From contig NZ_KQ948453.1 of the NCBI RefSeq assembly GCF_001514115.1, positions 230,659-294,658 on the forward strand: DNA of 64,000 nt, written 5' to 3'. A program made the position numbers and the translations under genes. Shown piece after piece: positions 17,846 through 25,579 of the stretch (positions are counted from its first letter, which is position 1; each line of letters opens with the position of its first letter). The notes under the pieces were generated by a model. That model was given only the letters and a program-made list of their open reading frames with translations. It was not told where the DNA came from and did no database searches. The stretch is from Streptomyces olivochromogenes. Its GTDB lineage: Bacteria; Actinomycetota; Actinomycetes; Streptomycetales; Streptomycetaceae.

Positions 17846-18666
17846 GCGATCCCCCTCGCGGCAAGGAACTCGGCGGTGTTCAGGAAGGCGCGGCGGCCCT
17901 CGGGCGTGGCCTCCCACAGCGGGTCGCCGGGCGCGGTCGCGGCCGCGCGCCAGGCGAGGACCTCCAGGGGAGTGCTGACGTACTCCGTACGGGGGTCGAC
18001 GGGGTGCGGCACGTTCGCGATCAGCACGGTCACGTCCTGTTCGGCGCGGAGCGTCACGCTGCCGCCGGGGCCCGCGGAGCCGGTGAAGTCCAGCGAGCCG
18101 TCGTCGCGGACCTCCACGCCCTGGAAGAAGGAGAGCGAGGGCGGCAGGTCGCGGGGTTCCAGGCCGTTCTTGGCGGCGGCCAGCTTGAAGAGTTCACGGC
18201 CGGCGGGGGAGGCGGACTGCGGGGTTCCGTCGCCGTAGCGCTGGGTGTTGCGTACGAGGGTGGAGGTGCCGCAGAGCGTGTCGTGGCGGCCCGAGGTGTC
18301 GGCGACCAGGGAGGCGAGGACGCGGCCCTGGTCGGAGAGGAGCAGCTGGCCCTCGCCGAGGTAGGCGTTCCACTGGACCTTGACCGTGTCCGCCACGTTC
18401 AGACGTTCCCAGGGGCGGTCGGCGGCGTACAGGAGCAGGTGTGCGCAGGCGTCGCCCCTGAGGTCGGTGAGCCTGAGTTCCGTGCCGCGGGCCAGCACCT
18501 TGTGCGTGTAGTTGCCGGCCGCCACCGTCTCCGCCCACACCAGGTGGCCCGCCTCGCAGGGGGGTGCGGGCCAGGCGCTCGCCGGGACGACGGGCATGGC
18601 CTCCGTGCGGGAGCCCTCTTGCGCCCGGGCGTGGGCACGGGCTCCGTAAGTGGTCGCTGTCGCCAT
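17842..18666 (-). CDS. DUF1989 protein, 'urea carboxylase-associated 1' / carboxyguanidine deiminase subunit
   Basis: A 274-residue paralogue of the next gene and the first gene of the operon. It shares the DUF1989 blocks (GDACAHLLLY, GRHDTLCGTSTLVRN, NVPHPVDPRTEY). The first ~30 residues are not conserved, so translation could start slightly downstream. Translation is from ATG at 18666 with GGAGGACTCGCG in front. The operon promoter region carries a 22-bp palindrome at 18691-18712. The pair most likely acts as a heteromeric deiminase on the carboxylase product. Confidence 0.88.
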   Translation of the reverse strand: MATATTYGARAHARAQEGSRTEAMPVVPASAWPAPPCEAGHLVWAETVAAGNYTHKVLARGTELRLTDLRGDACAHLLLYAADRPWERLNVADTVKVQWNAYLGEGQLLLSDQGRVLASLVADTSGRHDTLCGTSTLVRNTQRYGDGTPQSASPAGRELFKLAAAKNGLEPRDLPPSLSFFQGVEVRDDGSLDFTGSAGPGGSVTLRAEQDVTVLIANVPHPVDPRTEYVSTPLEVLAWRAAATAPGDPLWEATPEGRRAFLNTAEFLAARGIA

Positions 18667-18690
18667 CGCGAGTCCTCCGGCTCCTGGGTG

Positions 18691-18712
18691 ATTTCTGTCG
18701 CTCGACAGAAAT
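18691..18712. promoter_or_regulatory. Operator, perfect 22-bp palindrome (site A)
   Basis: ATTTCTGTCG, CT, CGACAGAAAT: 10-bp perfect arms around two bases, 25 bases upstream of the first DUF1989 start. The neighbouring tetR is the obvious candidate regulator. A near-identical copy lies at 27194-27215 upstream of the APC permease, and both are followed by TAGGG on the plus strand. Confidence 0.75.
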
Positions 18713-19018
18713 TAGGGGCGGGGAGGGTCGGGGCCGTGTCCCGAGTGTTGCCGGACGGTTACCGACCCCTCACCGGGCGGGGCGCTCCGCGGGTTCGGGG
18801 GTGCGGGTTGTGTGGGGCTGGGCGCGCAGTTCCTCGCGCCCCTGGTGGGCGGGGCGCTCCGCGGGTTCGGGGGTGCGGGTTGTTAGTGGCTGGGCGCGCA
18901 GTTCCTCGCGCCCCTGGTGGGTGGGGTGTGCTGTGGGTTTGGAGCTGCGGGTCGTGTGTGGTTGAGCGCGCGGTTCCTCGCGTCCCTTGGGGTGGTCCCG
19001 TGTGCGAGGATCGAACGC
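18713..19018. other. Gap between guanidine/urea operon and tetR
   Basis: No gene is seen here. The stretch holds three tandem ~72-bp repeats (18775-18990) and must also contain the tetR promoter, which I cannot place. No guanidine riboswitch-like structure was apparent upstream of the operon. Confidence 0.5.
18775..18990. repeat. Three tandem 72-bp repeats
   Basis: Units start at 18775, 18847 and 18919. Units 1 and 2 are almost identical, while unit 3 is diverged. Each ends in a GGCGCGCAGTTCCTCGCGCC-type palindromic core. Similar GCGCAGTTCC..CGCGCCCC elements are scattered through Streptomyces intergenic regions. Tandem triplication in one gap is less common. Confidence 0.8.
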
Positions 19019-19645
19019 ATGGGAAGTGGTGGTGGGCGACGGGTCGGGCGGCCCCGGGCTGCGCAGCGGCCGGACAGCGGGCTGTCGCCGCGGGACGAAC
19101 TGCTCGACGCCGCCGCCGAGTTGTTCACGACGCGCGGATACGCCGCGACGACCACCCGTGCCGTCGCCGAGCGCGCCGGGATGCGCCAGGCGTCGATGTA
19201 CCACTACGTCTCCGGCAAGGAGGAGTTGCTCGCCGAGCTCCTGGAGTCGACCGTCACACCCTCGCTCGCCTTCGCCCGGGAGCTCCTCGCCGACGACGCG
19301 ACCCCGCCCGAGAACCGGCTGTGGGAGCTGTGCCGCACCGACGTGGAGCTGCTCTGCGGGGGCCCGCACAACCTGGGCGGGCTGTATCTGCTGCCCGAGG
19401 TGCGCGCCGAGCGCTTCGCCGGCTTCCATGCCGTACGGGCCGAGCTGAAGGACACCTACCGGCAGTTGCTGGCCGCGACCACGGCGGGTGGCGCGCTCGT
19501 CAAGAGTGAACTCGACCTGCGGACGGATCTGTTGTTCGGTCTCATCGAAGGGGTGATCCTCGTGCACCGGTCCGACCCCGAGCGGCCCGTGTCCGCCTTC
19601 GCCGAAGCAACCGCCGACGCGGCGCTGCGGATCGCCGGAATCTGA
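19019..19645 (+). CDS. TetR family transcriptional regulator
   Basis: A 208-residue one-component repressor. The TetR helix-turn-helix lies at about residues 27-75 (LLDAAAELFTTRGYAATTTR, then MRQASMYHYVSGKEELL). The C-terminal helical domain should bind a small ligand. ATG at 19019 is used because the DNA upstream is repeat sequence. It is divergent from the DUF1989/carboxylase operon and is the best candidate to bind the palindromes at 18691 and 27194. The ligand might be guanidine, urea or a pathway product, which is an inference. Confidence 0.88.
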   Translation: MGSGGGRRVGRPRAAQRPDSGLSPRDELLDAAAELFTTRGYAATTTRAVAERAGMRQASMYHYVSGKEELLAELLESTVTPSLAFARELLADDATPPENRLWELCRTDVELLCGGPHNLGGLYLLPEVRAERFAGFHAVRAELKDTYRQLLAATTAGGALVKSELDLRTDLLFGLIEGVILVHRSDPERPVSAFAEATADAALRIAGI

Positions 19646-19935
19646 CGTACCGCCCTGTGGAGGTGCGGTTTTCGCACGCCCGTACGCCGCTACTCGCCGT
19701 GTGCGAACGAAGCCTGAGCGTGTAAATGGCCGAGAGTACTCCTGTCGCGCGGGCGATTTCAGGCGGTTGCTGAATATGACACGGCGATGATCCGGTCGGA
19801 CTAAGCTCGCCCGCAGCGCACCGAGTTGAGATGGAATCGTGCGCTTGTTCCCAAAAGTTCCGAAGATTCGGTTTGACCACGTAGTTTCCCCACGAACTCC
19901 CCCCTACCCCAGCCGATTTGTCTCAGAGGGCATAC
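19646..19935. other. Gap upstream of the conservon
   Basis: No gene is seen. The stretch should hold the conservon promoter, but no -35/-10 pair stands out. CAGAGGG just before 19936 is a usable ribosome site. Confidence 0.4.
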
Positions 19936-21549
19936 ATGGTGAGTGTTCAATCGCCTCCCGGTGGCCGTGAACTTCCCTACGCGCGCGTGCTGTTGCCGCC
20001 GGCCATACTGATGGCCGCGGTGACCGGGGCCGCCGTCGCCTTGGTGACGGGCCCGGCCCGGGCCGCCGTCGGCTGGTGCGGCGGCATCGCGACGCTGCTG
20101 GTGATCGCGGTCGCCGCCGAAGCCGTACGCCGTGGCCGCGTCATCCGTGCCGTGCGCGCCGAACTGGCCCGCCGTACCGCGTACCTGGAACAGCGCATCG
20201 CCGCCCACGACCAGGACATCGTGCGCTTCCACCACGAAGTCCTGCCCGCCGCGATCCGCCGCATGAACCGCGGTATGAACCCCGACACCGTGGCGCTCCG
20301 CTTCGGCGTCGACGACCCCAGCCTGCCGCAGATCTCCGAGGTGGAACGGGACCTGCTGAGCACCTTCCTCCAGTTGCTGGACACCGAGAAGCTGCTGCTG
20401 GACTCCTCGCACCGCTCCTTCGTCAACATCGCCCGCCGGGTGCAGGCGATCGTCCACCAGCAGAACAAGGAACTCCGCGAGATGGAGGAGGACCACGGGC
20501 GCAACCCCGAGGTCTTCGACGACCTGCTGCGCATCGACCACGGCACGGCGCTGATCGGCCGCCTCGCCGACTCCATCGCGGTGCTCGGCGGTGGCCGCCC
20601 GGGCCGCAACTGGCCCAAGCCCGTGCCGTTGTTCAGCGTGATGCGCGGCGCGATGTCCCGGATTCTCGAGTACCGCCGCATCGAGCTGCACTCGATCGCC
20701 GACGTCAACGTCAACGGCATCCACGTCGAACCGGTCATCCACGCGGTCGCCGAACTCCTCGACAACGCGACGCGCTATTCGCCGCCGAACAGCAAGGTGC
20801 ACCTGACCGCCCTCAAGGTGCAGACCGGTGTCGCCATCGAGATCGAGGACTCCGGCGTCAGCTTCAGCGACGAGGCCCGCGGCAAGATGGAGGAACTGCT
20901 CCGGCAGGCCGCGGCCGGCACCGACCTCCAGGTTCTCGGCGAGGCCCCCCGGCTCGGCATCTCCGTCGTCGGCCGGCTCTCGAAGATGTACGACATGGCG
21001 ATCGCGCTCCGCCAGTCCGCGTACGGCGGTGTCCGCGCGGTCGTCGTGGTGCCGAGCAACATGCTCACCAAGGACCCCGCGGCCTCCCTCGCCCACGGCA
21101 TCGGCGCGAACTCCACCGCGACCATGGACACCGACGGGGTCGAGGGGCCCGACCGCAAGCCGAAGAAGCGCCGCCCGACCACCGGACCCCGCCTCCCCGA
21201 GCAGGACGACGGGTCCAGGGACGACGACGCCCCCCTCGTCACCGAGTGGACGCCCAACGGCCTGCCGCAGCGGCGCAGCCGGGTCAAGATCCCGCTCAGG
21301 GAGCGGTACGCCGAGGCCGCCCGGATCGCCGCCGAGGAAGAGGCGGCGGCCGCGGCCGCTTCCAAGGCGCCCTCCTGGGGCACCGCGCCCGCCACCCCGA
21401 AGCAGGAGCAGAAGAAGGAGAAGGAGAAGCCACCGGGGCATTGGGTCGAGGCGTTCTGGGAGGGCCTCAAGCGTGACCCGGACCCCAACGCGTTCACCAG
21501 GAAGAACCAGCCGGCCGCGGAGGCCGACGACGAGGGGGACCTCAAGTGA
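19936..21549 (+). CDS. rarA: Conservon sensor-like ATPase CvnA (RarA type)
   Basis: First gene of a five-gene conservon. CvnA proteins resemble sensor histidine kinases and form a membrane-associated, heterotrimeric-G-protein-like complex with CvnB-D. The 537-residue protein has two membrane spans (about 18-65), a coiled region, and a HATPase domain at about residues 245-380 with the N box AELLDNATRYSPP and EDSGVSFS. A highly charged, disordered C-terminus follows. ATG at 19936 is preferred (AGAGGG upstream). A TTG at 19918 is less likely. Position between helY and a pseudouridine synthase gene matches cvn9/rarABCDE. Confidence 0.9.
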   Translation: MVSVQSPPGGRELPYARVLLPPAILMAAVTGAAVALVTGPARAAVGWCGGIATLLVIAVAAEAVRRGRVIRAVRAELARRTAYLEQRIAAHDQDIVRFHHEVLPAAIRRMNRGMNPDTVALRFGVDDPSLPQISEVERDLLSTFLQLLDTEKLLLDSSHRSFVNIARRVQAIVHQQNKELREMEEDHGRNPEVFDDLLRIDHGTALIGRLADSIAVLGGGRPGRNWPKPVPLFSVMRGAMSRILEYRRIELHSIADVNVNGIHVEPVIHAVAELLDNATRYSPPNSKVHLTALKVQTGVAIEIEDSGVSFSDEARGKMEELLRQAAAGTDLQVLGEAPRLGISVVGRLSKMYDMAIALRQSAYGGVRAVVVVPSNMLTKDPAASLAHGIGANSTATMDTDGVEGPDRKPKKRRPTTGPRLPEQDDGSRDDDAPLVTEWTPNGLPQRRSRVKIPLRERYAEAARIAAEEEAAAAAASKAPSWGTAPATPKQEQKKEKEKPPGHWVEAFWEGLKRDPDPNAFTRKNQPAAEADDEGDLK

Positions 21550-21953
21550 TCCATCAGCGGGACAACTTCGACTGGATGCTCAGGGATCTCGCTGACGGTG
21601 TACCGGGCATCCAGCAGATCGTGGTGCTCTCCGCCGACGGACTGCGCATCGCACGCTACGGCGGCAACCCGGACGCCGCCGACCGCGTCGCCGCGGCGTG
21701 CGCGGGTCTGCAGAGCCTGGCCGCGGCGGTCGCGAGCGAGGTTCCCAGCAGCGACGGCACGATGAAGATGGTCCTCATCGAGATCGACGGAGGCTACTTC
21801 TATCTGATGTCGGCCGGGGCCAACGCCTATCTCGCGGTCCTCGCCAACCAGATCGCGGAGCCCGGCCTCATGAGCAACCGCATGAGCGACCTCGTCGCCC
21901 GGATCGGCGCCCATCTGACCAGTCCGCCGAGGCGCAACGGGCAGACCGTATGA
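21546..21953 (+). CDS. rarB: Conservon roadblock/LC7 protein CvnB (RarB type)
   Basis: A 135-residue roadblock/LC7-fold protein, the MglB-like partner that may act as GTPase-activating or scaffold subunit for the conservon GTPase. The fold is indicated by MLRDLADGVPGIQQIVVLSA, the ADRVAAACAGLQSLA helix and GGYFYLMSAGANAYLAVL. The GTG start overlaps the rarA stop by four bases (GTGA). Confidence 0.93.
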   Translation: MIHQRDNFDWMLRDLADGVPGIQQIVVLSADGLRIARYGGNPDAADRVAAACAGLQSLAAAVASEVPSSDGTMKMVLIEIDGGYFYLMSAGANAYLAVLANQIAEPGLMSNRMSDLVARIGAHLTSPPRRNGQTV

Positions 21954-22387
21954 CTCCTCCGCAACGCCGACGGCGATACCCCAAGGAAGAGTTCACCGAG
22001 CCTCCCCGGGAGCGGCCTCCCCAAGAGGGTGAGGAAGACGGTGAGGAAGAGGACCCCAAGAATCCCGGGCGCCTGTATCTGCTCACCGGTGGGGGCGAGG
22101 CGGGCGAGCGGGCCGATCTGGACCTGGTCACCTTAATCGTGGCGCGCGCCGACGCGCCGACACCCACCACCCAGCCGGAGCAGTCGGCGCTGCTCCGGCT
22201 CTGCCAGGCCCCTCTGTCCGTGGCCGAGCTCTCGGCCTATCTCAATCTGCCGTTCAGCGTGGTGACCGTCCTGCTCACCGAGCTGCTGGCGGCCGAACTG
22301 GTACAGGCACGCGCCCCGATCGTTCGCTCGGCGCTCCCCGACCGTTCCCTCCTCGAAGCGGTGATGCATGGACTTCAAAAGCTCTGA
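21950..22387 (+). CDS. rarC: Conservon DUF742 protein CvnC (RarC type)
   Basis: A 145-residue DUF742 protein, a winged-helix-like subunit found only in conservon-type operons. The N-terminal ~40 residues are basic then strongly acidic. The conserved part runs RLYLLTGGG, then CQAPLSVAELSAYLNLPFSV and a C-terminal SLLEAVMHGL. ATG at 21950 overlaps the rarB stop (ATGA), and its 3' end overlaps rarD by 20 bases. Confidence 0.92.
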   Translation: MTPPQRRRRYPKEEFTEPPRERPPQEGEEDGEEEDPKNPGRLYLLTGGGEAGERADLDLVTLIVARADAPTPTTQPEQSALLRLCQAPLSVAELSAYLNLPFSVVTVLLTELLAAELVQARAPIVRSALPDRSLLEAVMHGLQKL

Positions 22388-22988
22388 GACGATCACCGGC
22401 CCGCGCGCCGAGGACCATCTGCCGCACACGGCGCAAGCCGCCGTGAAGATCGTGATCGTGGGCGGGTTCGGAGTCGGCAAGACGACCATGGTGGGTGCCG
22501 TCAGCGAGATCAAACCGCTGACCACCGAGGAGACCATGACGCAGGCCGGGATCGGCATCGACGACAACTACGGCTCGGAGACCAAGACCGCGACCACCGT
22601 CGCCATGGACTTCGGCCGTATCAGCATCACGGAACGGCTGGTGCTCTACCTCTTCGGCACCCCCGGCCAGGAGCGCTTCTGGTTCCTGTGGAACGGCCTC
22701 TTCGAAGGCGCGCTCGGCGCGGTCGTGCTGATCGACACCCGCCGACTGGAAGTCAGCTTCGACGTGATCGGCCGTCTGGAGGAGCGCGGTGTGCCGTTCG
22801 TCGTCGCCATGAACACCTTCCCGGACGCGCCCAGTTATCCGATCGAGGACCTGCGCGCCGCGCTCGACCTGTCCGAGGACATCCCGATCGTGCAGTGCGA
22901 CGCGCGCCGCCGGGCCTCCAGCCGGGACGTCCTGATGACGCTGATGCACTTCCTGTACTCGCTCACGATGAGCCAGGCACACACCTGA
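22368..22988 (+). CDS. rarD: Conservon small GTPase CvnD (RarD type)
   Basis: A 206-residue Ras-like GTPase of the bacterial MglA/CvnD group. Motifs: P-loop GGFGVGKTT (about residues 32-40), switch II FGTPGQERF, and a NTFP in place of the usual NKxD guanine-recognition motif. The start lies inside the 3' end of rarC. Its stop (TGA 22986-22988) overlaps the ATG of a 41-residue ORF. Confidence 0.92.
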   Translation: MDFKSSETITGPRAEDHLPHTAQAAVKIVIVGGFGVGKTTMVGAVSEIKPLTTEETMTQAGIGIDDNYGSETKTATTVAMDFGRISITERLVLYLFGTPGQERFWFLWNGLFEGALGAVVLIDTRRLEVSFDVIGRLEERGVPFVVAMNTFPDAPSYPIEDLRAALDLSEDIPIVQCDARRRASSRDVLMTLMHFLYSLTMSQAHT

Positions 22989-23113
22989 TGCCCGCGGCGG
23001 CCGTCACTCCCGTCCCAGGACACCGGACCACCCCCAAGCCACCGGACACCCCCAAGAACCCGGACACCCCCAAGACACCGGATCCACTTCAGTTTTTGGA
23101 GCGATCACCGTGA
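22988..23113 (+). CDS. 41-residue Pro/Thr/Lys-rich peptide coupled within the conservon
   Basis: A small open frame that fills the space between rarD and the P450 gene. Its ATG overlaps the rarD stop (TGATG) and its TGA overlaps the GTG of the P450 gene (GTGA). The peptide is rich in Pro, Thr, Lys and Asp, with an internal repeat TPKPPDTPKNPDTPKTPD, and ends LQFLERSP. It could be a genuine peptide, or merely a device carrying ribosomes from rarD to the P450 gene. No homologue is known to me. Confidence 0.5.
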   Translation: MPAAAVTPVPGHRTTPKPPDTPKNPDTPKTPDPLQFLERSP

Positions 23114-24579
23114 CGTCTGAATCCCACTTCCCGGCCGGTACGGACGACCGTACGCTCGCCCCGCCGCCCGGCTGCCCCGCCCACGGCCTCGGTCCCGGCG
23201 GACTGCACCGGCTGTACGGTCCCGAGGCGGACGACCTGGGAGACCTGTACGAGAAACTCCGTCAGGAGCACGGTGCGGTCGCCCCCGTCCTGCTCCACAA
23301 CGACGTGCCGATCTGGGTGGTGCTCGGCCACGCGGAGAACCTGCACCTGGTGAGCACCCCCACACACTTCTCCCGGGACAGCCGGCTGTGGAAGGCCGTC
23401 CAGGACGGCACGGCCGGCCCCGACCACCCCCTCGCGCCGCACATCGCCTGGCAGCCCATCTGTTCCCACGCCGAGGGCGACGAGCACCTGCGGCTGCGCG
23501 GCGCGGTCATGGGCGCCATGTCGACCATCAACCACCGCACCATCCGGCGGCACATCAACCGCGCGACCCAGCTGCTCGTCAACCGGTTCTGCGAGAAGGG
23601 CCGGGCCGACCTGGTCAGCCAGTTCGCCGAGCACCTGCCGATGGCCGTGCTGTGCGAGATCCTCGGCATGCCCGACGAGTACGACGACCGGCTGGTGCAG
23701 GCCACCCGCGACCTGCTCAGAGGCACCGAGACGGCGATCGCCAGCAACGAGTACGTCATGAACATCCTGATCCGGCACACCGCCCGGCGCCGGGCCGAGA
23801 CCACCGGGGACTTCACCAGCGTCCTGATCAACCACCCGGCCCAGCTCACCGACGACGAGGTCTCCCAGCATCTGCGCCTGGTGCTGCTCGCCGCGTACGA
23901 GGCCACGGCCAACCTCCTCGCCAACGTGCTGCGCGTGGTGCTCACCGACCCGCGCTTCCGCGCCCAGCTGAACGGCGGGCAGATGACGGTGCCCCAGGCG
24001 GTCGAGCAGTCCCTGTGGGACGAGCCGCCGTTCAGCGCGGTCCTCGGCTACTTCGCCAAGCAGGACACGGAGGTGGGCGGCCGGCAGATCCGCCGGGGCG
24101 ACGGCCTGATCCTGGGGATCGCGCCGGGCAACATCGACCCCAAGGTGCGTCCCGACCTCAAGGCCAACATGATGGGCAACCGCGCCCACCTCGCCTTCGG
24201 CGGCGGACCCCACGAGTGCCCGGGCCAGGACATCGGCCGTGCCATCGCGGACGTCGGGGTCGAGGCACTGCTGATCCGGCTGCCCGACGTCGAACTCGAG
24301 GGCGACGAGGACGAGTTGCGCTGGCGCTCGTCGATGTCCTCGCGCCACTTGGTGGAGCTTCCGGTGTACTTCGCGCCGCAGGCGCCCCAGGACGTCGAGG
24401 ACGTGCCCTCCATCAACCCCCTCCCGCGGCAGCGGCCGAGCCTGGAGGTCACGACGGACGAGCCGGCCGCGGCGCCCGCCCCGGCACCCGTGGCATCGCC
24501 CGCCCCGCCGGCGGCACCGGAACCCGTGCGCGGACTCGGCGCCTGGCAGCGCTTCCTGCGCTGGTGGCGGGGCTACTGA
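23110..24579 (+). CDS. rarE: Conservon cytochrome P450 (CvnE/RarE, CYP157-like) lacking ExxR
   Basis: A 489-residue P450. The heme-ligand loop FGGGPHECPGQDIG is intact, with Cys370. The K-helix, where nearly all P450s have ExxR, reads EQSLW (299-303), so the Glu-Arg pair is not conserved. This absence is a published hallmark of the CYP157 family found in Streptomyces conservons. The I-helix also lacks the usual acid/Thr pair (LLAAYEATANLL). A Pro/Ala-rich linker and a short Trp/Arg-rich end (WQRFLRWWRGY), possibly membrane-associating, extend the C-terminus. Only one P450 is present here. Confidence 0.9.
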   Translation: MTSESHFPAGTDDRTLAPPPGCPAHGLGPGGLHRLYGPEADDLGDLYEKLRQEHGAVAPVLLHNDVPIWVVLGHAENLHLVSTPTHFSRDSRLWKAVQDGTAGPDHPLAPHIAWQPICSHAEGDEHLRLRGAVMGAMSTINHRTIRRHINRATQLLVNRFCEKGRADLVSQFAEHLPMAVLCEILGMPDEYDDRLVQATRDLLRGTETAIASNEYVMNILIRHTARRRAETTGDFTSVLINHPAQLTDDEVSQHLRLVLLAAYEATANLLANVLRVVLTDPRFRAQLNGGQMTVPQAVEQSLWDEPPFSAVLGYFAKQDTEVGGRQIRRGDGLILGIAPGNIDPKVRPDLKANMMGNRAHLAFGGGPHECPGQDIGRAIADVGVEALLIRLPDVELEGDEDELRWRSSMSSRHLVELPVYFAPQAPQDVEDVPSINPLPRQRPSLEVTTDEPAAAPAPAPVASPAPPAAPEPVRGLGAWQRFLRWWRGY

Positions 24580-24595
24580 GCCCGGCCGCCGACGA

Positions 24596-25543
24596 TCACG
24601 CCTCCCGGGCCCAGTCGTCGTACGAGGACCAGGCCCGCAGTGCCCGCCCACTGACGAACCGGTGCGCGCGTCCCGTGACCGGATCGGTGAACTCCAGGAC
24701 CCGCGCGAGCAGTTGGAGCGGACGCCGGAAGTCGCCGGCCGGCACGGGGCCGGTCACCACCGGGTAGAGGGGATCGCCGAGGATCGGCACGCCCAACGCG
24801 TTCATGTGCACGCGCAGTTGATGGGTCTGCCCGGTGCGCGGCAGCAGGCGGTAGCGCCCCAGTCCGTCGCGGTGGTCGGTGAGTTCGACCTCCGTGAGGG
24901 CGTTCGGCTCGCCCGTCACCTCGCGCGCGGCCAGCACCCCGCGCTCCTTCACGATCCGGCTGGTGACCGTCCGGGGCAGCGCGAGCCCCGCGTCGTACGG
25001 GGCCACCGCCTCGTACTCCTTGCGGACCAGCCGGTCGCGGAACAGTGTCTGGTAGGCGCCGCGCTCCTCGGGCCGCACGGTGAACAGCACAAGCCCGGCG
25101 GTGAGGCGGTCCAGCCGGTGCGCGGCGCCGATCGCCGGCAGGCCGAGCTCCCGCCGCAGCCGGGCCAGCGCGGTCTCGGCGACATGGCCCCCGCGCGGGG
25201 TGGTGGTGAGGAAGTGCGGCTTGTCGGCGACGACGATGTGCTCGTCGCGGTACACCACGTCGAGGGCGAACGGCACCGGTACCTCGTCGGGCAGCTCCCG
25301 GTGGAACCACACGAACATCCCCGGCTCGTACGCCGCGTCGGGCGCCACCGGACGCCCGTCGGCGCCGACGATCAGCCCGTCCCCGAACATCCCGTCGATC
25401 ACCCCGGCCCCCGCCGCGAGCCGCTCCACCAGATGCTCCCGCACGGTGGCCCACCCCCCGTCCCGCGGGAGCCTGATCCGCACGGGGTCGACTCCCTCGC
25501 GCTGCGGGAGGGGGGAGGGCGGGATCCGGGGTCTGCGTCTCAC
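24596..25543 (-). CDS. RluA-family pseudouridine synthase
   Basis: A 315-residue RNA pseudouridine synthase. The catalytic-Asp motif is present as AAHRLDRLTAGLVLF (about residues 139-153), and the downstream block RTGQTHQLRVHMNALG is typical of the RluA/RluC/RluD group. An N-terminal S4-like region is not obvious. It converges on the P450 gene with a 16-base gap. The RNA target cannot be read from sequence. Confidence 0.92.
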   Translation of the reverse strand: MRRRPRIPPSPLPQREGVDPVRIRLPRDGGWATVREHLVERLAAGAGVIDGMFGDGLIVGADGRPVAPDAAYEPGMFVWFHRELPDEVPVPFALDVVYRDEHIVVADKPHFLTTTPRGGHVAETALARLRRELGLPAIGAAHRLDRLTAGLVLFTVRPEERGAYQTLFRDRLVRKEYEAVAPYDAGLALPRTVTSRIVKERGVLAAREVTGEPNALTEVELTDHRDGLGRYRLLPRTGQTHQLRVHMNALGVPILGDPLYPVVTGPVPAGDFRRPLQLLARVLEFTDPVTGRAHRFVSGRALRAWSSYDDWAREA

Positions 25544-25579
25544 CTGGTCAAGCCTACGAGGCTCGGGCGGGGGAGGGAT

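Noticed and set aside
18667..18774. Possible guanidine riboswitch upstream of the DUF1989 genes
   Set aside because: Only the palindromic operator and a short leader are present. None of the conserved guanidine-I/II/III signature blocks was seen.
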